DNA of 64,000 nucleotides, taken from positions 2,976,001 through 3,040,000 of the forward strand of contig NZ_CP154261.1 of the NCBI RefSeq assembly GCF_039511225.1, written 5' to 3'. The stretch is from Sphingobacterium multivorum. GTDB taxonomy: Bacteria; Bacteroidota; Bacteroidia; Sphingobacteriales; Sphingobacteriaceae. Position numbers and translations under genes: made by a program. A model generated the notes under the pieces. That model did not search any database and was not told the DNA's origin. It worked only from the letters and a program-made list of their open reading frames with translations. This document shows, piece after piece, positions 17,494 to 25,875 of the stretch (positions are counted from its first letter, which is position 1; each line of letters starts with the position of its first letter).

Positions 17494-19140
17494 ATGGAAA
17501 ATTGCTCAAATTCTCAGCTGTTAATAGATGATACTTCTTACGGATATGACTTAAAAAAGTTACTATGGAAACTGCAATATCATCAACCTGCTGACATAGA
17601 AATGATAGCATTAACACTTAAAATCCTTAACATTGATCTCCAAAATTGTGAAGCCAAAGACTTAAAAACATATTTTACTGAAAATGAAATAAAGTTATTT
17701 GAAGACACAAAACCTATCCAAAAAATTAAGAATAAAGAGGTGTTAGCAAGATGGTTTGATGTAATGTTGACTCTAAATAAAAAGCACATTAAAGCCTACA
17801 TTAAAAAAGCATATAAAAACTATATTGAAGTCTATGCAGCAACTTCCAAAATACAATACATAATACGCTCTCTTGCCCTGGTAAAATATGCCAAGAGCTA
17901 TTTTAATGATGAATATGAAGAGATATTTGCGAAGGCAAAGCTTACGTTCATTGAATGTCCCTCAGCATATTACCAACAGCTCATCATAATTGAATTATTA
18001 TCTATCTATGGACAGTACAGATGTCGGGTAGAATTCAATGAATATATAGATCAAAAAATACATCATTATATTACAATTAAAGATTTTCGTTCTGCAAGAT
18101 TTTGTATTAGATCATTACAACTTATTGGCACATTAGACAGAAATCTATGCAATATTAAAATGGCTGAAAATTATGAAGCGGAAGGAGACCATTATGTATC
18201 AGAAATGCAGCCCAATACCTACTATCCGACAATTTCGGCAGTATACTTAAAGGGCTTTAGATTGATTGCTTCTGCAAAGGGATGTCAGGAATTACACAAT
18301 AGGCTTCAACGAAAAGTTGCCAAATTTCAACTTGAGGATTTTCGTACAATCCAAGCAGCCGGCGTTCGTCTTATTCCAGAAATTGATATGGCCTCGATTC
18401 ATGAAAATGTGCTAGAATTGAATCTAAGTACATCAAGTCTTGCATATCAAGCTTTGCTAGAACTACCGATGATTTCAAACTCAGCAGTTGAGGAATTGGC
18501 AAAGTCCGATAGAGAATCTGCCATGGGATTATCCCGATTCTTCTCAGAACAGATCAAAATATCACAAAAAGGCGCACAAGTCGCATCCGAAGATATTAAC
18601 CAAAGCCACTATAGTAATGCTCGAACCTACCTGCGAGAGAGGCTAATGGCTTATATTTATTTTGTAAAGGGAAACTTGGACAGATATATTGATTTGAATT
18701 ATCCAATGGTATCTAATCTTTTAATAGAATCAAAAAGTCCATTTGTTCCAGAAGACAGATTGCATATTTATAGCTTAGGAATTACGGCTGGTTTTCAAAA
18801 CGATTTTGTCACAGCTGCCCATCTTCTTATTCCTCAGTTAGAAAATAGTCTTAGGCACTTAGCTGTCTCAAACGATATCATTGTAACAACTTATGAGAAG
18901 AGATTTCATTTAGAAAATTTATTAGGAGGCTTGATTGCTAAAGTTCGCCCCTTGGCTAATGATGATATTATTGAAGAACTGGATAGTTTTCTTGTCAATA
19001 ACAGTAACGTCAATTTTCGTAACGAATTGCTACATGGCCTGATAGAGACTACTCTTGTACATAAGTATGGACTCTATGCTTGGTGGTTATGTTTGAAGTT
19101 GGTACTTCAAACTAAGTTAATTTTCCCGAAAATAAAATAG
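17494..19140 (+). CDS. DUF4209-like protein with HEPN-type RNxxxHG motif
   Basis: A 548-residue, largely helical protein. The C-terminal 60 residues match DUF4209: an Asn-rich turn followed by FRNELLHGLIE, with Arg509-x4-His514 as the HEPN-like Rx4-6H motif, then an aromatic helix. HEPN motifs often mark ribonucleases or their inactive relatives. The long N-terminal part looks like helical repeats and is not recognised. It starts 77 bases after the nuclease-like ORF and could be its partner in a defence or toxin unit. Activity is inference. Confidence 0.7.
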   Translation: MENCSNSQLLIDDTSYGYDLKKLLWKLQYHQPADIEMIALTLKILNIDLQNCEAKDLKTYFTENEIKLFEDTKPIQKIKNKEVLARWFDVMLTLNKKHIKAYIKKAYKNYIEVYAATSKIQYIIRSLALVKYAKSYFNDEYEEIFAKAKLTFIECPSAYYQQLIIIELLSIYGQYRCRVEFNEYIDQKIHHYITIKDFRSARFCIRSLQLIGTLDRNLCNIKMAENYEAEGDHYVSEMQPNTYYPTISAVYLKGFRLIASAKGCQELHNRLQRKVAKFQLEDFRTIQAAGVRLIPEIDMASIHENVLELNLSTSSLAYQALLELPMISNSAVEELAKSDRESAMGLSRFFSEQIKISQKGAQVASEDINQSHYSNARTYLRERLMAYIYFVKGNLDRYIDLNYPMVSNLLIESKSPFVPEDRLHIYSLGITAGFQNDFVTAAHLLIPQLENSLRHLAVSNDIIVTTYEKRFHLENLLGGLIAKVRPLANDDIIEELDSFLVNNSNVNFRNELLHGLIETTLVHKYGLYAWWLCLKLVLQTKLIFPKIK

Positions 19141-19333
19141 AAGTTATACACTGCCAAACAATCATAGGTAATCTTCCTTGCTTGCTTAGCAATATAATAG
19201 GGGTTAATACTTTTATTATAAGTTGATAATCATTTATACAATCAAACCTTTTTTTTATATAAAAAGTACTGCAACAGTTCTGTTATTAGCACAACATGTT
19301 TTAAATTTGATAAAAAAGTTCAAAATATAAAAG

Positions 19334-19666
19334 ATGGGAAAATTTGTAGTTCATAAGAGATTCAATGGAGAATATCAGTTTAATCTTAAAGCTTCGAATG
19401 GTCAGATTATTTTGTCTAGCGAAGGCTATACAACTAAAGGTAACTGCTTAAACGGTATCGAATCTGTAAAGACAAATTCGAAAAGTGATGATCGATTCGA
19501 TAGAAAAACTTCAAGTAATGGAAAATATTATTTTAATCTGAAAGCTTCTAATGGCCAAATTATCGGAACTAGTGAATTATACGAGACTGAATCGGCAAGA
19601 GAAAATGGGATACAATCTGTGAAAGTAAACGCCAGTACTGCTTTAATTGATGATTTTACGTTATGA
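19334..19666 (+). CDS. YegP family protein (DUF1508 tandem repeat)
   Basis: A 110-residue protein made of two copies of the DUF1508/YegP unit. Each contains FNLKASNGQII, then an E-x-Y-x-T/E turn, then NGI-x-SVK (residues about 1-48 and 52-101). The fold is a small beta-alpha unit found widely but without an established biochemical role. Its stop codon overlaps the start of the PIN-like gene in ATGA, so the two are translationally coupled. Confidence 0.92.
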   Translation: MGKFVVHKRFNGEYQFNLKASNGQIILSSEGYTTKGNCLNGIESVKTNSKSDDRFDRKTSSNGKYYFNLKASNGQIIGTSELYETESARENGIQSVKVNASTALIDDFTL

Positions 19667-20478
19667 GCATGATAGTAGTTCCGATGAATCAACCTGCTCT
19701 AGCGAATGGTATAAGATTACTGATTGACACGAATATATATCTTGATTTTTACCGTAGCAACAAAGATTCAATTCAACTTTTAAGTGAGTTATCAAAGCAT
19801 CTTGATAAAATAATATTAACTGACCAGATCATTCAGGAATTTGAAAGAAACAGAGAGGTCGTTTTAAAAACTTTAAGAGCAAGTTTTGAATCAGAGTCGC
19901 GCTTAAAATATATTTCAAGTGCATTTCTGCAAAACTTGCCTGAATTTGCAGAGCTCCAAAAAGCTCAGAGAGATTACGACAAACGCCGAAAGGATGTTAT
20001 CTCTTCAATAGATACCATCATCGACTCTCCTGAAAAAGATCCCGTTTATTCTTTTTTCTCGGATATGGTCAGTGCTTGCCGAGCGAAAAATGCGATTTTG
20101 AATACAACTGATGAAATTATTGAAAGAGCACACAAGAGAAAACTTATTGGAAACCCGCCCACTTCATCGGGATTCTCAGTTGGGGATGAAATTAATTGGG
20201 AGATTGTCATTGCAAATCTAAAGGAGAATATTATTCTAATCGGTAGAGATAGTACCTATACGACTAATTTTTCTTTTCTTAAAAGGGACTTTCATAGAAA
20301 TACCGGCTGCTTGATAACAAAGCTTACTAACAGTATTACTGAGGCTTTAAAGGAAATTGGAGTCGTAATGACCGCTGAACTTGAAAACGTTGAGCAGAAA
20401 ATGATTGAAGAATTAAAGGTTTACAATGAATTTTGGACAACTCCAATTAATAATGACGAAAAAAACAGCGATAAGTAA
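19663..20478 (+). CDS. PIN-like domain (DUF4935-type) protein
   Basis: A 271-residue protein whose N-terminus shows a PIN-like first acidic motif, LLIDTNIYLDFYR (Asp22), then IIQEFERNRE (Glu59/Glu61). Further acidic residues lie near 175 (VGDEINWEIVI) and 195 (LIGRDSTY). This layout fits the DUF4935 PIN-like group, proposed to be ribonucleases and often found in toxin or defence loci. The ATG overlaps the YegP stop by four bases. Whether YegP acts as a partner or antitoxin is unknown. Confidence 0.82.
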   Translation: MSMIVVPMNQPALANGIRLLIDTNIYLDFYRSNKDSIQLLSELSKHLDKIILTDQIIQEFERNREVVLKTLRASFESESRLKYISSAFLQNLPEFAELQKAQRDYDKRRKDVISSIDTIIDSPEKDPVYSFFSDMVSACRAKNAILNTTDEIIERAHKRKLIGNPPTSSGFSVGDEINWEIVIANLKENIILIGRDSTYTTNFSFLKRDFHRNTGCLITKLTNSITEALKEIGVVMTAELENVEQKMIEELKVYNEFWTTPINNDEKNSDK

Positions 20479-20689
20479 ACCTCTCCTATTTTCTCCTTTG
20501 ATCTACTAATATTATTAGCTATATTTGTTAATAATTTATAAGAATTAAATAGCTCTTTTAATATTGTTTAAAGGTTACACAAATGAGGCTCCTTTCTGGC
20601 AATTATTTGAATGAATAATTTATGGCAGAATCATGGCAGCCATCTTCAATAGTACTTAAGTATAGGTTTATTGTGAATTGAGAGGGTTA

Positions 20690-20712
20690 GTTCGAATCCC
20701 TCCCTTTCCGCA
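20690..20712 (+). repeat. tRNA 3'-end fragment, probable attachment site
   Basis: Contains the T-loop signature GTTCGAATCCC followed by an acceptor-like 3' strand ending CCGCA, typical of a tRNA-Ser-like 3' end. No 5' half of a tRNA precedes it, so this is a fragment. A strong terminator follows directly. This is the expected structure of the distal att site left by an integrase that uses a tRNA 3' end. Confidence 0.7.
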
Positions 20713-20719
20713 AAACGAA

Positions 20720-20744
20720 CCGTTTTTAACACTGTTAAAAACGG
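20720..20744 (+). terminator. Intrinsic terminator behind tRNA fragment
   Basis: A perfect 11-bp stem (CCGTTTTTAAC / GTTAAAAACGG) with a 3-base loop, followed by TTTTTCTGTTTT. It probably belonged to the original tRNA gene. Confidence 0.85.
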
Positions 20745-21203
20745 TTTTTCTGTTTTAAGTATTATACCGGCACCAAAAACAGCACTTAGATCAAAGCAAA
20801 GAAGTTCATGTTTAATGGGACTGTCTTCTTCCCAATCCCACGTATAATAAGAGCCAAATCAGGTGACAGGAGAGTCGTTATGAATACGAGATTCTCAGCT
20901 AGATTTATGAGTTCGATAGTTTTACATTATCGCTCTACATTTTGTTAGTTGCCTAAATTTCATCTTCAGCCCTTAAGATATTTAAACAGGTATATAACTT
21001 TAACAATCAACTGTATAATTCTTTCGTAGGCTTTCTTGATCAAGAGAATAAACAACCAGTCAATTTTTATTAATGGATCTTGTTACCAATCAAAAGTCAA
21101 TTCATCAAATTATTGGCGTTTTTTATATTAATATTTTTTTATAATATATTAATATATGTTTATATTTAATTAATCGTACAAGCTAATGTTAATTAAGTTT
21201 TAA

Positions 21204-21416
21204 ATGAAAAGGATAATTCAAGAAGAAGAACTTGTCAAAACTGGAAAGATGAAAAAAGATCCGCTCACTATGTCTGCGGATGAAAAGATACAATGGAGGC
21301 AAGAATTGCAAAAGAGCATTCGTTCCTATTTATTTTCTCGCGAACAGCCATTGGTTTATAACAAGGATGGACAAATGGTTGAAGAGCATCGCGATGGCAC
21401 GATTCAAAGTATTTGA
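21204..21416 (+). CDS. Putative antitoxin of zeta-type toxin
   Basis: A 70-residue hydrophilic protein whose stop codon lies two bases before the toxin start. It shows LTMSADEKIQWRQELQKS and a SREQPLVYNKDGQMVEE segment. This small-acidic-protein-plus-P-loop-kinase order is that of zeta-type toxin-antitoxin modules in Bacteroidota. It has no similarity I can see to the classical epsilon antitoxin. The call rests mainly on context. Confidence 0.6.
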   Translation: MKRIIQEEELVKTGKMKKDPLTMSADEKIQWRQELQKSIRSYLFSREQPLVYNKDGQMVEEHRDGTIQSI

Positions 21417-21418
21417 TC

Positions 21419-21964
21419 ATGGCGACAATATATGTGATAACCGGTCCCTCTTACATTGGGAAAAGTACTTGTGGTCAGTATTTCATCCCAGAAGGGATTA
21501 AGATACTTGACCCAAATCTCTTTGTTCAAAGCTATGCTGAACTAGGTTTAAAAGATGGATATCGGAGATTTGAGGAACAGCTGTTGGGGCTGCTGAGTCA
21601 TGACGAAGATTTTGCTGTTGAGGTCAATATCGTTAATAAGGCGCATCTTCAAATGCTACAAGACATTAAAGCCTTGTATCCTGAAAATAAGATTGAAATG
21701 ATCTTTTTTTACACCGATAATATGTACATATGCCAAGCGAGGTCTAAGGCTAAGAAAAATAGTAGTTGCGACTCCGACCCTGACAAAATAACCCGTTCAT
21801 ACATTCATACCATGCCGCTTGTGAAAAGGCATCTAAATCTCTTTTCCTCCGTTAAGGGGATCGATATAAGCGAAAACCACATAGTACCTGAAACTGTGTT
21901 TAAATACCAAGATAATGTTTTAGGAATCGAGGAGGCTACATCTCTCCCCGTATGGGCTCAATGA
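21419..21964 (+). CDS. Zeta-toxin-like P-loop kinase
   Basis: Starting at the ATG at 21419 (181 residues), the protein opens with Walker A GPSYIGKST (residues 9-17), then an Asp-Pro-Asn strand (KILDPNLFVQSY) as seen in zeta toxins. A conserved AVEVNIVNKAHL strand and an Arg-rich lid near residue 115 follow. Zeta toxins phosphorylate UDP-N-acetylglucosamine and block cell-wall synthesis; related enzymes have other targets. It is coupled to the 70-residue upstream gene. The fold is well supported, the toxic activity is inferred. Confidence 0.75.
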   Translation: MATIYVITGPSYIGKSTCGQYFIPEGIKILDPNLFVQSYAELGLKDGYRRFEEQLLGLLSHDEDFAVEVNIVNKAHLQMLQDIKALYPENKIEMIFFYTDNMYICQARSKAKKNSSCDSDPDKITRSYIHTMPLVKRHLNLFSSVKGIDISENHIVPETVFKYQDNVLGIEEATSLPVWAQ

Positions 21965-22381
21965 AGGAACATCATACCGACTTAAATTTCGATAAAAGGA
22001 GAAGTCTAAATTTAAAGGCTCTTGACCTGACCAACTTCTACCTTTGTTCGGCTTTTCCTCAGCTGGACTTTGAGTTGGCTTTGATGAAAACTTTCATATT
22101 CATACTTACTGCAGTTCCAAATGGTTGATCCTTTTAAGCGATAGATATTATTACTATCATTATTTTAGTACAATATCTTTTATGCGGGCAAGACCCTCGG
22201 ATGAATCGCTAAAAATGATCTTGCCATCTCGGTCAATGACAATATAGGTTGGAAAGATAGAAACCCCCAATTCTAAGACGATAGAATTTGTTTTTTGTTT
22301 CATATCCACATATACCTGAGGCGAGTTTAAACAATAGTGTATTTATTACTATATTTGAGAATAAACCGAACATAAAAAAGC
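21965..22381. other. Intergenic with thioredoxin remnant
   Basis: Apart from the thioredoxin-like fragment at 22160-22339 on the minus strand, no gene or repeat is evident here. Confidence 0.5.
22160..22339 (-). pseudogene. C-terminal remnant of a TlpA-like thioredoxin
   Basis: Reading the minus strand up to the TAA at 22160-22162 gives about 59 residues ending in IFPTYIVIDRDGKIIF and a short helix. This is the cis-Pro strand and last strands of a TlpA/AhpC-like thioredoxin. No start codon or CxxC half is present, and an in-frame stop lies just upstream. It appears to be a decayed paralogue of genes such as the TlpA protein at 22991. Confidence 0.7.
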
Positions 22382-22879
22382 ATGGATACCCTCAACTTTC
22401 AACTTACACTTAGGCCGACAGTATACACGGATTTAGAAACACATTATCAGTTTCAGCTTGATGAAGAATCAAATTATCTCGCCGCATTTACCTCAAGTAC
22501 TTCTTCAGACAAAGAAGCTTACCTTGAGAAATATGCTAAATTTCTCAATGAGCCAAGTATAAACAATCAAACGATTCTGGTTGATGGGACAATTGTAGGA
22601 AGTATTGCGAAGTTTGTTATTGATGGTGATGCTGAGATCACTTATTGGATTGACCGGAAATTCTGGGGACGTGGAATTGCAACAAAGGCGCTTAAAGAAC
22701 TTCTTTCATTTGAAACAAGCCGTCCGATTTATGGGCGTGTCGCTTTCGATAATATCGGTTCTCAAAAAGTACTGGAAAATTGTGGTTTTGTTAAGGTTGG
22801 TACAGACCGAGGTTTTGCTAATGCACGCCAAATCGAAATCGAGGAATTTATTTATAGATTAGATGAATCAGTGATTTGA
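22382..22879 (+). CDS. GNAT family N-acetyltransferase (RimJ/RimL-like)
   Basis: A 165-residue GNAT. The EITYWIDRKFWGRGIATKAL stretch is the RimJ/RimL-type beta-4/P-loop, and SQKVLENCGFVKVGTD is the matching C-terminal motif. This subgroup acetylates protein N-termini, amino acids or small amines. No operon partner is evident; the acceptor is unknown. Confidence 0.9.
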   Translation: MDTLNFQLTLRPTVYTDLETHYQFQLDEESNYLAAFTSSTSSDKEAYLEKYAKFLNEPSINNQTILVDGTIVGSIAKFVIDGDAEITYWIDRKFWGRGIATKALKELLSFETSRPIYGRVAFDNIGSQKVLENCGFVKVGTDRGFANARQIEIEEFIYRLDESVI

Positions 22880-22990
22880 TCAGCCTATTCATTACCAGCT
22901 TTCTTCTTAGTACATTTTGCATTTACGTTTTTGGGCCTAACAAGAATATTCCAGTCTTAATACGGCTTATCGGACACACTACTAAACGCA

Positions 22991-24148
22991 CTATTTATGA
23001 TCGTCTTTATCGGAAAAGATCGCCTTTAACTTTTCTTCTAAATCTTTTCCCCTGAGGTCGCGGTATATAATTTTTCCTGTGGGATCCAATAAGAAGCTTG
23101 CTGGTATGGAATTTATGCCATAACGTTTTGCTGCTTGGCTATCCCAACCTTTTAAATCAGATACTTGTGGCCAACTGAGCTTATCATCTGCAATTGCTTT
23201 CATCCATTGTTCGCGTTGAGCCGCCTTGTCCAGGGATACTCCTAAGATCTCGAATCCCGAATCTTTGTATTTATTGTAAAGCGCTACAAGATTTGGATTT
23301 TCCTCACGGCATGGTCCACACCAACTAGCCCAAAAGTCTACTAATAGATACTTTCCTCGGAATTCAGTTAGTTTTAGACTCGTACCCATTTGCGTTTGTA
23401 GTTCAAGATCGGGGGCAATCTGTCCAACTTTCGTCCTGATCGACGATTCTAATTGCATGGGTATCTCTTTGGCCAAAGGGTAGCTTCTGAGCTCCTCCGC
23501 TAAACCGCTGTATATCCCTTTAACCTCTTCTATAAATTTCTCCTGTCCAGCAACAAAGGATAAACTGATTAAACTAAGGTAAGACGATGGATGTTGGCGA
23601 GCAAATGCTAAATGAACGCTATACAGGTCATCCATTAATCCCTTTTCCCGATCAATAAAAGCTTCCCGTACTTTAGGATCGCTCTGTTGATTAGCTGAAA
23701 GTGCATAAAATTCTTTATTAAGTGCTGTAAATTTATCATCTACAACGCTTCGCATTTTTTTTAAAGCATCTTGGTCGAGATTAATTTGAGACCCGCTAAT
23801 TACAATGTTCTTCAAGGAGTCGCTTGCTCGCATTTCCATAGTCACAGGCTCAAGGTAAAAACGAAAAAAATCCATTTGCTCGTTGCGAGCTGGTCTATTT
23901 ACATATGGATTTTTATTGAGATATAACGATGATGAAACAGGATACTCTACGGTTCCCGAAAATGAAAAATTTCCTCCTCTGGAAAAAGTGGAATCCACGA
24001 CAGACTTACCTTCTATTTCGTAGATCAAAAATACTTTAGCACCATCCTGCACTGGGGGTATTGTGCCATTAATTTGATAGCGATTTTGCCCACAAACGAG
24101 GAAAGGAAGCGTAAGAGCCACTACTAGCAATCCTGCCCGAATTCTCAT
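22991..24148 (-). CDS. Secreted TlpA-like thioredoxin with DUF4369 N-terminus
   Basis: A 385-residue exported protein. A signal peptide spans about 1-20. Residues about 22-220 form the beta-rich DUF4369-like domain plus a helical linker common in Bacteroidota. The thioredoxin fold runs from about 245 to the end, with CGPC near residue 275 (ASWCGPCREENPNL) and the cis-Pro strand INSIPASFLLDPTGKIIYRD. Such proteins reduce or isomerise disulfides in the periplasm, often in cytochrome maturation or stress. It stands alone. Confidence 0.93.
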   Translation of the reverse strand: MRIRAGLLVVALTLPFLVCGQNRYQINGTIPPVQDGAKVFLIYEIEGKSVVDSTFSRGGNFSFSGTVEYPVSSSLYLNKNPYVNRPARNEQMDFFRFYLEPVTMEMRASDSLKNIVISGSQINLDQDALKKMRSVVDDKFTALNKEFYALSANQQSDPKVREAFIDREKGLMDDLYSVHLAFARQHPSSYLSLISLSFVAGQEKFIEEVKGIYSGLAEELRSYPLAKEIPMQLESSIRTKVGQIAPDLELQTQMGTSLKLTEFRGKYLLVDFWASWCGPCREENPNLVALYNKYKDSGFEILGVSLDKAAQREQWMKAIADDKLSWPQVSDLKGWDSQAAKRYGINSIPASFLLDPTGKIIYRDLRGKDLEEKLKAIFSDKDDHK

Positions 24149-24390
24149 AATATAAAGTCTATTTTCAGTTAATTTACGAACCTAAATATACGGAATTTTT
24201 CTGTTCTAAACCAGTCACTATTTAGTATAATCCATGGTATATACCCGATAAAACAATTTGACAGGTGTTTTCTGCCATAAAAGAGGTAATAGATAAGTTA
24301 TTAATTTGTGTGTTTTACCAAACTTTTGCATCTTTGCGTATTAGCACCAATATTTAACAAATCACCTTTATATTAACTTAAAGCTGTAAA

Positions 24391-25116
24391 ATGCAAGACG
24401 AGATCATTAAGCACACGAAGAAAATTTATAAAACCGCAAAGGAGCCAAAGCATAGTCTCACCGAAAAATTGAAAGAAATATCCATTGAGATCTTCATTAT
24501 CGTTTTTGCAGTATCACTTTCGATATGGCTTCACGGTTGGAGTGAGCATAGGCATGAACAACAAGAAGTAAAAGAATTTTTGGAGGACCTAAAAGTCGAT
24601 CTCGAAAAAGATGTCCACGACTTAGAAAAGCAAAATTCCTACCTAACGAACACAGCGGAAGGATGTAAATTTTACGGGGAATTAAACCAACAAAAAATTG
24701 ATAGCTTGGTGAAAGTCAACCCAAATGACCGTATTAAGATGAACCTTAATCCGATCTTTAAGATCAGAAATACTGGAAATTATGAAGGATTTCGATCTAG
24801 TGGAAAAATCGGTCTCATTAAGGATCGAAAATTAAAAACAGGAATTTTGGAATATTATCAAACCGTAGTACCATCAAAAGACGATTGGCAAACCTACTAT
24901 AACTCATTGGTTTTTAATCTCGCAGATGAGCTGGTATCCGTTCCCAATGCAAATATCAATCCTGATTTAATGTACAAAGCAATTAACGCATCGCCAAAAG
25001 TAAAAGGGATTCTTATCAATGCAGCATCTCAAGCAAATATGATTATTCAGCTGAATGATCAGGTGATTAAATCTGCCAAAGAAATCATTGCCGAAATTGA
25101 GCATAACAACGAATAA
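24391..25116 (+). CDS. DUF6090 family membrane protein
   Basis: A 241-residue protein with one membrane helix (about 31-50, IFIIVFAVSLSIWLHGW), preceded by LTEKLKEISIEI and followed by an Glu/Lys-rich region. The rest is soluble and mostly helical. The N-terminal third is characteristic of DUF6090, a Bacteroidota family without known function. A bidirectional hairpin lies downstream. Confidence 0.85.
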   Translation: MQDEIIKHTKKIYKTAKEPKHSLTEKLKEISIEIFIIVFAVSLSIWLHGWSEHRHEQQEVKEFLEDLKVDLEKDVHDLEKQNSYLTNTAEGCKFYGELNQQKIDSLVKVNPNDRIKMNLNPIFKIRNTGNYEGFRSSGKIGLIKDRKLKTGILEYYQTVVPSKDDWQTYYNSLVFNLADELVSVPNANINPDLMYKAINASPKVKGILINAASQANMIIQLNDQVIKSAKEIIAEIEHNNE

Positions 25117-25153
25117 ATCGGTTTAAAATGAGTGTGTAATGCCTTGCCAATAA

Positions 25154-25193
25154 AAAAAAGACTTCTTTTAAAGTTTTAAAAGAAGTCTTTTTT
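25154..25193. terminator. Bidirectional terminator
   Basis: A perfect 19-bp inverted repeat with a 2-base loop centred on 25173, with A-tract on one side and T-tract on the other. It separates the convergent DUF6090 and GNAT genes and should stop transcription from both. Confidence 0.85.
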
Positions 25194-25229
25194 ACTTGTT
25201 ATAGATATTATCTCATTGGATTTTCACTA

Positions 25230-25697
25230 TTATCTGTCATCGATTTCCATACGCATTTCCAGAAGATTTGGCTTAAATCCTGCCTTTGCATAGGCCTTTT
25301 TTGCACTGGTATTTTCTTCATAAACCTGAAGTCTTACTTCCGAGATATTTCTTTCTTTTGCCCAATCGATCAATCGGTGTAAAATCATCTTGTTGATACC
25401 CTGACCTCGATATTCAGGCCTAACGTACATAAACCCAAGGTAAGCATACTTATCATATTTTTGATAAGGTTTTGAATCCAATAATTTCGCATATCCTGAT
25501 CCGACAAGTTGATCGTCAACAACTGCGACAAGGACTTCAGCCTCCCTAGACTTGATCAATTCGAGGAGATCATAATAATGAATTTCGCCTGGCTTTAATG
25601 TGTTATCAAAAGGTCGTTCCGCTTCAACGATCCCTTGTTCAAACTCAATTAACACATTGATTTCGCTTTCTTTTGCTTGTCTGATGATTATTTCCAT
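25230..25697 (-). CDS. GNAT family N-acetyltransferase
   Basis: Started at the ATG at 25697 (155 residues), which begins the conserved MEIIIRQAKESE strand; a start at 25754 adds an unrelated basic leader. The VRPEYRGQGINKMIL acetyl-CoA motif and the AKKAYAKAGFKP C-terminal motif are clear. The acceptor is unknown. It is isolated. Confidence 0.9.
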   Translation of the reverse strand: MEIIIRQAKESEINVLIEFEQGIVEAERPFDNTLKPGEIHYYDLLELIKSREAEVLVAVVDDQLVGSGYAKLLDSKPYQKYDKYAYLGFMYVRPEYRGQGINKMILHRLIDWAKERNISEVRLQVYEENTSAKKAYAKAGFKPNLLEMRMEIDDR

Positions 25698-25875
25698 AAT
25701 TAATATTCTGCGTGTATTATTCCGCCTCTTTCGGGCTAGATCCATTGTTGGCAAACTACAAATCGCATAGCAACTGTAGTATTATTTTCATATTTTAAGT
25801 TCTCATAAGAAGGAACTTAGGAGCCTTTTTCACCTTTTCTACAAGTTACATATTTTATCACTTATAACGGACGGG

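Larger units (their letters stand above)
20479..21203. other. Intergenic island border
   Basis: No protein gene is visible. The stretch holds a tRNA 3' fragment at 20690-20712 and its terminator at 20720-20744. The remainder is AT-rich with no recognisable features until the antitoxin gene. Confidence 0.6.
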
